Source: a virus. Taken from it: a DNA stretch of 21,030 bases. Below the pieces are notes generated by a model. That model was not told the DNA's origin, did not search any database, and saw nothing but the letters and a program-made list of their open reading frames with translations. How positions within the stretch are numbered: the stretch's first letter is position 1; each line of letters starts with the position of its first letter. Where the stretch lies: IMG/VR virus record IMGVR_UViG_3300009091_000692, positions 1-21,030 of that record. The stretch is one strand, 5' to 3'. The position numbers and the translations under genes were made by a program. Shown here piece by piece: positions 14,489-21,030 of the stretch.

Positions 14489-16371
14489 TGGCCTATGGTG
14501 ACCTCATCGGAGCCGAACCTATCGACCTCGGCAACGGCGTCCCGGCCTACAACTTCGTGAGCCGCGGTGGTCAGAAGACCATGCTGTGGGGTCCCGAGGC
14601 CGAACAGCTCAAGGCGCGGCTCGATGCGTCTGAATCCATGATGCCGCAGAAGACGGCGCAGCTGGACGTTTCAGGGGAAACGGCTCCGGATGTATTCGGG
14701 ACCGGGATACCAGCCGCAACTCCTCCGCCCCCGCGCATGGGTCAGACCGAAATGCTTACGGGGCCTCCACCGAAGCAGGCGGGAGTCAGAGAGGTTGTTT
14801 CCGGGAATGGTGAGACCGTTACGCTCCCGGTCCAATCGAACGGTGATGTCGTGAGACCCCCGGGACAATCGCAGCAACAGCAGGGTCCCGTACGCATTGG
14901 GTACAACAGCCGCCTGGTCCCCAACCCCGAGGGGGGGCCGCCCATCATGCAAACGTACCATCCGGGCTCATCGGGTGTTTCGCAAGAAGACCTGCAACGC
15001 AAACGCGCTCAGACGGTCATGATGCCCTCAGGGACACGGACAACGGTCGAGGGTGCGGTGCCTCCAGATCCGGAGTTCGTCAAGGGTATGGAGGAGATGA
15101 CGTGGGAGCGGCGGCGCCAGATACGCGAAGCCACCGACAACGCCATCGCAATGAACGAAGAGCAGCGCAAGTTGGTTCAAGCGCAGTACGAGAGGGACAC
15201 GGCGGCGGTCCAGGAACAGGAACGACTCCGGCAGCTCACCGAGCAGCGAGTCCAGCAGTTCGAACAGACCAAGAACAAGTTGCGAGCGGACGCCAACTCG
15301 GCCAAGGTGAATCCGCGTCGGCTATTCTCGGGTGAACTGGGCACGCTCAGAACCATTGGCGCCGCCATCGCGTCAGCTATGGGGCAGTATGGTGCCGCGA
15401 GGGCGCACACTCCCAACACGGCGCAACAGATCATCGATGGCGCCATCGACAGAGACATCCAGGCGCAGCAAATCGAGATACAGACCAAGAAGGAAGCGGC
15501 CGACAACGCGCTATCTGAGTACCTCCGCGAGGGATTGAGCTTGGATCAGGCAAAGCTGGTGCTCAAGCAGAACATGCGCGACCAGGCAACATCACAACGG
15601 CGTCTGATCGACTTGACGAACGCGCCTAAAGAGATCTGGGCGTGGAATGAGCAGATGGATCTCGCGGAACGGCAGAATCAGTTGATGTTCGAGGAGGATT
15701 ATCGCAGGAAGTCGCTAGGTAGAACCACCGAGGAGATTGCGGCAACGGCGCGGTATCCGCAGGCAGGAAGCCCTGGAGGTTGGAGGGAGTCGACTCCGAC
15801 AGAGGCCAAGGGTGCCATGGACGCAACGAAGGCGATGCGCGTCGCTTACAACGAGATGAAGGGGGAGGGGGGCGGCGGCGGCGGCAACCCGACCGAGCGC
15901 AACCTGCTGTCAGCTATCGGGGAATTCGAGCAGATCAACAGTAGGGTCGCCGCGAAGGATCCCAACGCAAGAGTCCCCGGGTACGAGCAGCAAGGTCTGC
16001 CCAGTAGAATCAAATGGAAGTTGGATGATTGGTGGGGCGGTGAGGGAACCCACATGTCTGGGCTAACGCCCGAAGAGCAAAAAGACTATGAGTTGTACAT
16101 GCAATCTAGAAACTCTGCTCTGTTCTCCTTGTCACAGGGACGCGGGCAAGGTGTTGTCCGTGAAAGCGAACTCAGGCTTTCGATGCAGGAGTTGCAATCG
16201 GCCAAGAACTGGGGCTCGGTCCAGCGCATCCGGCAGCACCAGACGGACGCGATCAGGGCGCGGCTGCAGGCTGTGCAATCCGGCAGGATGACAGCCGATG
16301 AATCCATCAATACCTACCGACTAACCCTAGGAACGGGCACGGATACCGAAGCGGAGACGGAATCGCAGTAA
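14488..16371 (+). CDS. Probable internal/ejection-type virion protein, 627 residues
   Basis: I do not recognise a named domain. ATG 14488 overlaps the S74 gene stop (TGATG), with AGAGGG upstream. The order is: a short globular N-terminus (AEPIDLGNGVPAYNFVSRGG), a long Pro/Gln-rich disordered part (about 50-180), a charged coiled coil (about 205-275, EEQRKLVQAQYERDTAAVQE), then NPRRLFSGELGTLRTIGAAI, ASAMGQYGAARAHTPNTAQQ and IIDGAIDRDIQAQQIEIQTK (about 275-335). I have seen this last pattern in other predicted phage virion proteins of GC-rich bacteria, but cannot name it. Residue run GEGGGGGG near 459 separates a helical C-terminal part. The helical, low-cysteine make-up and position beside the next large protein fit an internal core or ejection protein. 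This is inference. Confidence 0.6.
   Translation: MAYGDLIGAEPIDLGNGVPAYNFVSRGGQKTMLWGPEAEQLKARLDASESMMPQKTAQLDVSGETAPDVFGTGIPAATPPPPRMGQTEMLTGPPPKQAGVREVVSGNGETVTLPVQSNGDVVRPPGQSQQQQGPVRIGYNSRLVPNPEGGPPIMQTYHPGSSGVSQEDLQRKRAQTVMMPSGTRTTVEGAVPPDPEFVKGMEEMTWERRRQIREATDNAIAMNEEQRKLVQAQYERDTAAVQEQERLRQLTEQRVQQFEQTKNKLRADANSAKVNPRRLFSGELGTLRTIGAAIASAMGQYGAARAHTPNTAQQIIDGAIDRDIQAQQIEIQTKKEAADNALSEYLREGLSLDQAKLVLKQNMRDQATSQRRLIDLTNAPKEIWAWNEQMDLAERQNQLMFEEDYRRKSLGRTTEEIAATARYPQAGSPGGWRESTPTEAKGAMDATKAMRVAYNEMKGEGGGGGGNPTERNLLSAIGEFEQINSRVAAKDPNARVPGYEQQGLPSRIKWKLDDWWGGEGTHMSGLTPEEQKDYELYMQSRNSALFSLSQGRGQGVVRESELRLSMQELQSAKNWGSVQRIRQHQTDAIRARLQAVQSGRMTADESINTYRLTLGTGTDTEAETESQ
15861..15884 (+). repeat. 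G-rich low-complexity tract encoding a glycine linker
   Basis: Five Gs, an A, six Gs and then four CGG units encode GEGGGGGG between two helical parts of the 627-residue protein. The tract could form a G-quadruplex or slip during replication, so length variation among relatives would not surprise. It may simply be a flexible linker. Confidence 0.6.
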
Positions 16372-16374
16372 CCC

Positions 16375-19300
16375 ATGGCCGGCAACTTCCCCGAATTCAA
16401 GAACATGTTCCCCGGCGGACCCGCCGAAGGGACGTTTCCGACGTTCGGCAACATGTTCCCTGGTGCGGCGCCACAGCCGGCAGGCATCGGTGTGCCTCCC
16501 CAACTGACTCCGCTACAGGAGACGATCCGCCGTTCCGAGGAGGAGGACAAGAAACGGGAAGCAGACCTGAAGCGCATGGAGGCGGAGCACGGCGCTTTCG
16601 AAACCTACGCCACCCAGATCTGGAAGGGCGGACTCTCGGCAATCACAGCTCCAGGAGCCGTGACAGGAGCTGCCGCCGAGACAGCCGGTGGGGTCACAGG
16701 GTGGAAGGGCTTGGAGGAGTTCGGGCGCGACCTGGGCGAGTCCGCGAACGGGCAAGCGGCGATGGAAGCGCTGGCCTTCCTCTTTGGTGGAGGAGGCAAG
16801 GAGGGACTCGCCAAGGTCCGCGAGATCCAGCAGACCGTGGAGGAGCAGCAGAAGGTATGGCCGACCCTCTCTACGATCGCGAACCTGGCCGGCCAGGCTA
16901 CTGTTGCACTCGCTACTGGCACGGCGGCTGGTCTGGTTCCTGGTGCTACCAAGGCGGCGGTGGTTGGCACCGAGGCCGCGGTTGGCGCCTTCGAAGGCGG
17001 ATCGGCCGGGATGCAAGCCGCCTACGAGCAGGCGGCGCCCCTGTCCGATGTCTATACCTCGGGTCTCGTGGGCGGAATCCTGGGAGGGGGCCTGGGAGCA
17101 ACCGGCGGTGCCATCTTTGGTAGACCCGCTCGTCAGGTTGTCGGCAAAGACGCCGCCCAGGCCTTCACCAAGGTCGAGGAACTCGAAGCCATGCAGGGCA
17201 TGCGCGCGGCCGGCATCCGGGCATCGCAGGCCAAGCGTCTGCATGGCCGCAAGGGAGCCGAGGCATCGCGCCAACTCGACATCAGGACGGGGCTCGACGC
17301 CACCAACTACGTGCTCAAGACCGGTGAGCACGCCGGGGAAAACATCTTCTGGAAGCCCGGGGGACTGATCGGTCGCAAGCCGCAGGAGATCCCGATTCTT
17401 CTCGAGCAGGGCAAGGAAGAACTCGGCGCCGAACTCGGGCAAATGCGGCAAGTCCTGGATCAGCAGATCCAGCAGGCCCAGACGCCGTATGCGCGCGCAC
17501 TGGCGGAACGCCAGGCTCTCATCGCCAACCAGGCCAAGGTGGCTGCTGCGGCGCGCCAGGCGCGGGGGCCCGCTCAGTTCGTAGATGAGTCTGGAGCGAC
17601 CAGCGAGAACATCCGGCCCGTGCGGTTCTACCGTGTGCAACCCAAGGGCTTGGGAGTACTCGGACACAAGTCGAAACTCGGAGCAGAACCGGTTGAAGGC
17701 GTGTTCGCCTACGAAAACCCCGAAACCATGTTCGGGACCTACTCATGGAAGTACATCTCTAAGCGGCTGCCAGATTACGAAATGGTCGAGATCGATGGTC
17801 GACTGATTGATCGGCCGCCGGACTCCGAAGGTGTGGTCGTTGAACCGTCGCGCGTAGTACGCCGAACCCCAATCAGCGAATTCGCAAAGAACCTGGAGAG
17901 CTTCCGTTCGACCTACCAAGGTAAGTCACCCAACGAGATCAACGCCATTGCTCGCGGCGAGATACCGTACCAGGCTCAGAAAGCCATCGAGCCCGTCAAG
18001 TTCGAGATTGGCTTCGACGAGAGAGGCCAGCAGCAGATCTTCCTTCGCGACGGGCGCCATCGGCTGGATGCCGCCAAGGAAGCAGGCGCAGACGAGATCC
18101 TGGCTACCGTGGAGCGGGTCGACAAGGACGGTAATGTTCTGTCGAGCCAGACGCGGCCGGTCTCGTTGAAGCCAAGGACTGCACCGCCGATAGCGAAGTT
18201 CGAGCCTCCCCCTGTTCCGCAGCCAACGGATGACATGCCGTCGGCGGTGCAGTTGCTTCGGCGCATCAATGATGAGGTCGTGGAGCCCTTGAAGGCGGAT
18301 GCGAAAATGGTGCCGGCAGCTCGTTCGCAACTGACCGAGATCAAGGCAAACCTGGGTTGGCTAAGTCAGAGGGCCGCGGCGGAACAACGGGGCGTCGGCG
18401 CTCCGCTGACGTTTGGGGAGCTCGAGACATTCCGTCGAAACATCGCCAAGTACACGCCGGTCTACCCACAGATCTCCGTTGCGGGCTTGGCTCCGCCCAC
18501 GCCTCCGTCGCAGATGCTGATGAAAAAGGTCGAGCGCATGGTCATGGATCATCTCGACGAGAAGGCCGAGATTGCGCTCAGCCGGCAGGGGTTGGACACG
18601 CTTGGCTACCGTCGACTACGCCGTCAGTGGAGCTCACTCAAGAACATATCGGATACAGCCGCGAACGAGGCGAACTTCCGGCGCTGGAATCAGCGCCTTT
18701 CCCTGAGGGATATCGGCGTCGGTGCGGGCGCCACGTTGATGTTGGCGCACGGCAACGTGGCGGGATTCATGGTTGGGGTCGGCGCCACCATGGCCTCGAA
18801 GTTCTGGAGAGAGCGAGGGGACGGAATCGTTGCGCTCTGGGCGCACAGGGCGAGCCACACGCTGACCAGCGAGATGAGCGGGCGCATGGGCGCGGTTGTG
18901 CCACTGCTGCGCGGTGCAGGCGCCACAGCCAAGCGCACGCTGCCGAGAACCCTGGGTGCATGGGCAGCACCGGACCAGAAGAGCTACACGGAGCGACGCA
19001 AGAAACTCGACGACTTCATATCGCGACCCGACCCCACCGTTCTCAGCCAGCAACTCGAGGCCAACCCGGACATACCGGACGACCTGGCATTGCCGTTGGG
19101 CCAATCGGTCTACCAGAAGATCACGAAGTTGGCTCGAGACTTTCCGAAGCCGCGGAGCACTGGAATCAAGGCGAGCGGCGCCCTCTCGAGTGAGGAACTC
19201 AGAGTGGCGAACGCGATGTGGGATGCCACGGTCGACCCGTTTGGCTTGTTCTCGGCGTTCCAGAACGGACATGTCGACTACACCCGGGTCCAGTACACCT

Positions 19301-19590
19301 GGCAGCAATGGCCTGGGTTGAAACAGGCCGCACAGGCTGCCATGATCGATGCTCTCCATCAGCAGTTGAACGACACCGAACGTTCGGCGATCCCCGACTC
19401 GATCCTGACCCAACTCGACTTTCTACTCGGGTTCGACGGAACGTTGCAGACGACTGTGGGGCGTGGCTTCTCGGCACAAATGAGCGCTGCGGCACAGAAG
19501 CCAGAAGAGCCGCCCATGTCGGGACCCCCTCTCAAGCTACCAATGAGACCAAGCCTCACAGAACGAATCGCAGGACAACGACAAGGATAG
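16375..19590 (+). CDS. Large multi-domain internal-type virion protein with ParB-like motif and hydrophobic segments
   Basis: A 1071-residue protein, three bases after the previous stop. Visible parts: a doubled FPxFxNMFPG motif (residues 5-14 and 21-30); a charged helix (44-85); hydrophobic Ala/Gly segments at about 85-109, 164-209 and 230-249 (GLVGGILGGGLGATGGAIFG, a glycine-zipper pattern); helices to about 395; an unassigned alpha/beta module (about 413-505); a ParB/sulfiredoxin-like stretch (about 530-600) with IFLRDGRHRLDAAKEAG, Asp559 to Arg563 being the DGRHR core; helices (620-695); another hydrophobic glycine-rich segment (777-811); and a helical C-terminal part (934-1045, DPFGLFSAFQNGHVDYTRVQ). 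Such a mosaic fits the 'polyvalent' proteins phages package and deliver with DNA, and the hydrophobic segments fit membrane passage. Both are inferences. No lysozyme or polymerase motif is seen. Confidence 0.65.
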   Translation: MAGNFPEFKNMFPGGPAEGTFPTFGNMFPGAAPQPAGIGVPPQLTPLQETIRRSEEEDKKREADLKRMEAEHGAFETYATQIWKGGLSAITAPGAVTGAAAETAGGVTGWKGLEEFGRDLGESANGQAAMEALAFLFGGGGKEGLAKVREIQQTVEEQQKVWPTLSTIANLAGQATVALATGTAAGLVPGATKAAVVGTEAAVGAFEGGSAGMQAAYEQAAPLSDVYTSGLVGGILGGGLGATGGAIFGRPARQVVGKDAAQAFTKVEELEAMQGMRAAGIRASQAKRLHGRKGAEASRQLDIRTGLDATNYVLKTGEHAGENIFWKPGGLIGRKPQEIPILLEQGKEELGAELGQMRQVLDQQIQQAQTPYARALAERQALIANQAKVAAAARQARGPAQFVDESGATSENIRPVRFYRVQPKGLGVLGHKSKLGAEPVEGVFAYENPETMFGTYSWKYISKRLPDYEMVEIDGRLIDRPPDSEGVVVEPSRVVRRTPISEFAKNLESFRSTYQGKSPNEINAIARGEIPYQAQKAIEPVKFEIGFDERGQQQIFLRDGRHRLDAAKEAGADEILATVERVDKDGNVLSSQTRPVSLKPRTAPPIAKFEPPPVPQPTDDMPSAVQLLRRINDEVVEPLKADAKMVPAARSQLTEIKANLGWLSQRAAAEQRGVGAPLTFGELETFRRNIAKYTPVYPQISVAGLAPPTPPSQMLMKKVERMVMDHLDEKAEIALSRQGLDTLGYRRLRRQWSSLKNISDTAANEANFRRWNQRLSLRDIGVGAGATLMLAHGNVAGFMVGVGATMASKFWRERGDGIVALWAHRASHTLTSEMSGRMGAVVPLLRGAGATAKRTLPRTLGAWAAPDQKSYTERRKKLDDFISRPDPTVLSQQLEANPDIPDDLALPLGQSVYQKITKLARDFPKPRSTGIKASGALSSEELRVANAMWDATVDPFGLFSAFQNGHVDYTRVQYTWQQWPGLKQAAQAAMIDALHQQLNDTERSAIPDSILTQLDFLLGFDGTLQTTVGRGFSAQMSAAAQKPEEPPMSGPPLKLPMRPSLTERIAGQRQG
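16387..16464 (+). repeat. Duplicated N-terminal FPxFxNMFPG motif
   Basis: FPEFKNMFPG (codons 16387-16416) and FPTFGNMFPG (16435-16464) are 16 residues apart. Third bases differ between the copies while seven of ten residues agree, so selection on the peptide is more likely than a fresh DNA duplication. Confidence 0.65.
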
Positions 19591-19596
19591 TGCCCC

Positions 19597-20052
19597 ATGA
19601 GCTCGATCGCATTTGAAGCCGAAAACGTAACGCCGCCGCTCAAGAACAGCAATGCGATGAAGTGCATCGCCAACATCGCGGTCTTGACGACCTCCTCCAG
19701 TACGGATCTGGCCCCGCTCCTTGGAGCTCTGGGCATCGGAGGCTATGTCACTGTGAAGGCCGACATGCCTGCCAATACCACGGGGCGCATCTACTTCGCT
19801 CTGGCTAGCACCGCTGGAACGATTGACGAGACGGCAACAGGAACCGGCAACACGGTTTGCTGGCCGCTGCCCGATGGGCACGAGATGAGCTTCCGTCTCG
19901 CCACCGGACGCGAGACCACGGCCAGCAACGTGGCCACCCTATGCTGGTACACCCACCTTCACACCAAGGGCACGGCGACGGGATACCTGAGAGTGTACCG
20001 CAGTTCGTTGCCGCCTGACCAGGATGCCGGGAGAGCCTTCAAGCTGCCATGA
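19597..20052 (+). CDS. Small beta-rich virion-type protein, unknown
   Basis: A 151-residue product with AAGGA (19583-19587) 9 bases before its ATG. It looks like a single beta-sandwich domain: YVTVKADMPANTTGRIYFAL, GNTVCWPLPDGHEMSFRLAT, NVATLCWYTHLHTKGTATGY and LRVYRSS near the end. Three cysteines lie at residues 23, 88 and 109. No signal peptide or membrane helix is visible. It overlaps the lectin-like gene by four bases (ATGA), so the two are probably made together and may belong to the same tail or surface structure. I cannot name the family. Confidence 0.65.
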   Translation: MSSIAFEAENVTPPLKNSNAMKCIANIAVLTTSSSTDLAPLLGALGIGGYVTVKADMPANTTGRIYFALASTAGTIDETATGTGNTVCWPLPDGHEMSFRLATGRETTASNVATLCWYTHLHTKGTATGYLRVYRSSLPPDQDAGRAFKLP

Positions 20053-20801
20053 TGCGTCGGAACCAAAAACGCAGATCGGCCAGCAGCAGACCCGCGGCGG
20101 GGATCCCCGATCCGGAGAGGCTGGTCAGCAACCTGTACGCGAGCTACTGCGTTGCATGCGTCACCACGGTCGTCGACGAGGGCCGTGTCACGGCAATGGG
20201 CGAGCGCATGGGCCGCGGGGTCGCTTTCTCCATGGCGGCCATCGGCGGAATCGGCCCGATGTACACGGCAGCGCTCGCGGCGCTGGATAACCGTCCAGCC
20301 ATGTACCAGGGCAGCGAAGAGGCCTGCGGACTCGGTTCAGTGGACCCAGCGGCTCCCATGACGAACGGCAGCACGACGCATGGGCTCTACGTCGTGGGCT
20401 CCCATGTCTCCGCCAACGCCACCAAGGCGATCATTGGCGCTCAGGACGTGGACTCGTATGTCGGGAGTACCCCGTCCAACCATGGCATCGTCTATACCAA
20501 CGGCAAGGCGGCACAGGACAATGTCGCCATGAGCGACCAAGGCTTCGCCGTGTTCGCGAACATGGACGCGACCGACGTCGTAGCCACCGTGTACTACGCA
20601 GACGGCACGACGCGTTCATGGTCGACCACCGGAGGCCCGCCATCCATCTGGCTCGGTCTCACGATGCTGGTGCGCCCAGGGAACCTCAATCCCTGGCCGG
20701 GAGCACTGGCCGAATGTGGCTTTACGTCGGGTCCTCTTGCGGAGGGGGAACGTGACGCATTGATCAACCAAAGGCTCAAGCCGCTGTACGGATTCACATG
20801 A
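20049..20801 (+). CDS. Concanavalin/LamG-like lectin-fold tail protein (probable)
   Basis: Probably a surface-binding protein. The 250 residues begin with a very basic tail (MMRRNQKRRSASSRP), then a beta-sandwich-like body: VTTVVDEGRVTAMGERMGRG, PMYTAALAALDNRPAMYQGS, GFAVFANMDATDVVATVYYA. The end ALAECGFTSGPLAEGERDAL followed by INQRLKPLYG matches the closing strand and helix of LamG/concanavalin-like domains in phage and bacterial proteins ('E…y…L…E…L…L…YG'). Two starts are possible, 20049 (ATGA overlap of four bases) and 20052 (one base overlap), and the ribosome-binding site GGGAG is rather distant. Carbohydrate binding is likely for the fold, but the ligand is unknown. The position at the 3' end of the virion genes fits host adsorption. 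Confidence 0.6.
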   Translation: MMRRNQKRRSASSRPAAGIPDPERLVSNLYASYCVACVTTVVDEGRVTAMGERMGRGVAFSMAAIGGIGPMYTAALAALDNRPAMYQGSEEACGLGSVDPAAPMTNGSTTHGLYVVGSHVSANATKAIIGAQDVDSYVGSTPSNHGIVYTNGKAAQDNVAMSDQGFAVFANMDATDVVATVYYADGTTRSWSTTGGPPSIWLGLTMLVRPGNLNPWPGALAECGFTSGPLAEGERDALINQRLKPLYGFT

Positions 20802-21030
20802 CGCATGGTAGCCGCAGAGCATCGAGACGGTGGATCGGTCATACGGTCGGCAACAATACCGCAGCGATCCGAGCGGCTTTCATTGCCGGCAACCCTGGCC
20901 TTGCGGGGACACATGTAGAAATCTGGCTGCCACATCTTTACACTGCCGGACAACCATATCTCGGTATTATCAATCGATACGCGGCCACGCTCGTTGGCGA
21001 TGCGTTGACCGTCGCCGAAACCGGGTGGAA
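20798..21030 (+). CDS. Start of a further virion-type gene, cut by window end
   Basis: ATG 20798 overlaps the preceding stop (ATGA), and the frame is open for 77 codons to the last base. The protein begins with a basic tail (MTHGSRRASRRWIGHTVGNN), similar in character to the basic start of the gene before it. It continues TAAIRAAFIAGNPGLAGTHV, EIWLPHLYTAGQPYLGII, with no recognised domain yet. The overlap and uninterrupted frame make it a real gene; function cannot be judged from this fragment. A tail or adsorption role is suggested only by position. Confidence 0.65.
   Translation, partial: MTHGSRRASRRWIGHTVGNNTAAIRAAFIAGNPGLAGTHVEIWLPHLYTAGQPYLGIINRYAATLVGDALTVAETGW

Noticed and set aside
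14931-14937. Seven-G run as a programmed frameshift site
   Set aside because: The frame stays open and sensible on both sides, with no overlapping frame that continues as a plausible protein; it simply encodes EGGPP in a Pro-rich part.
16513-17667. Long open frame on the minus strand (384 codons)
   Set aside because: It lies wholly opposite the 1071-residue gene, has no ribosome-binding site context or sensible protein motifs, and long antisense frames are expected in GC-rich coding DNA.
1-21030. tRNA genes, CRISPR arrays, insertion sequences, integrase or attachment sites
   Set aside because: None seen: almost all bases are coding for plus-strand virion genes, no array-like spaced repeats exist, and no transposase or integrase motifs appear. 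The only repeats are within coding regions.

Overview
The window is a continuous, one-directional block of virion genes from a tailed bacteriophage or prophage. Every credible gene lies on the + strand. They are packed with 1-4 base overlaps (TGATG or ATGA) or gaps of a few bases, and run in the usual order of packaging, head, connector/tail, internal proteins and adsorption proteins. The DNA is clearly GC-rich with G/C-ending codons, so the host is probably a high-GC bacterium. No bacterial gene, integrase, tRNA or host-specific marker is present, so the host cannot be named and a free phage cannot be told from a prophage. I see no tape measure, tube or sheath genes. A nozzle-like protein and large internal-type proteins are present instead, so a short-tailed (podovirus-like) particle is the best inference.

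Layout. 1-2383: terminase large subunit (start cut off by the window edge), a 114-residue unknown protein and a GroES-like co-chaperonin. 2385-6879: portal, scaffold and major capsid protein. The only sizeable non-coding gap (179 bases, with two hairpins) sits just before the capsid gene. 6890-8802: small head and connector genes, including a 15-codon ORF with a perfect Shine-Dalgarno and a head-tail adaptor-like protein. 8802-11990: a 1062-residue nozzle-like tail protein. 11993-14488: an Ala/Gly-rich protein built partly of 40-residue repeats and ending in a Peptidase S74 intramolecular chaperone domain. 14488-19590: two large proteins that look internal or ejected. The second carries hydrophobic glycine-rich segments and a ParB/sulfiredoxin-like motif. 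19597-21030: a small virion-type protein, a concanavalin/LamG-like lectin protein and the beginning of another gene that leaves the window.

How the genes work together (inference from family roles and order): scaffold and capsid protein assemble a procapsid on the portal, perhaps with folding help from the phage co-chaperonin acting with host GroEL. Terminase fills it with DNA. The adaptor and nozzle proteins close the vertex. The large helical and glycine-rich proteins are candidates for ejection with the DNA. The 3' proteins probably touch the host surface. The most unusual parts are the ParB-like module inside a virion-type protein, the S74 domain on a 40-residue-repeat protein, and the 15-residue Lys/Arg/Pro-rich ORF.
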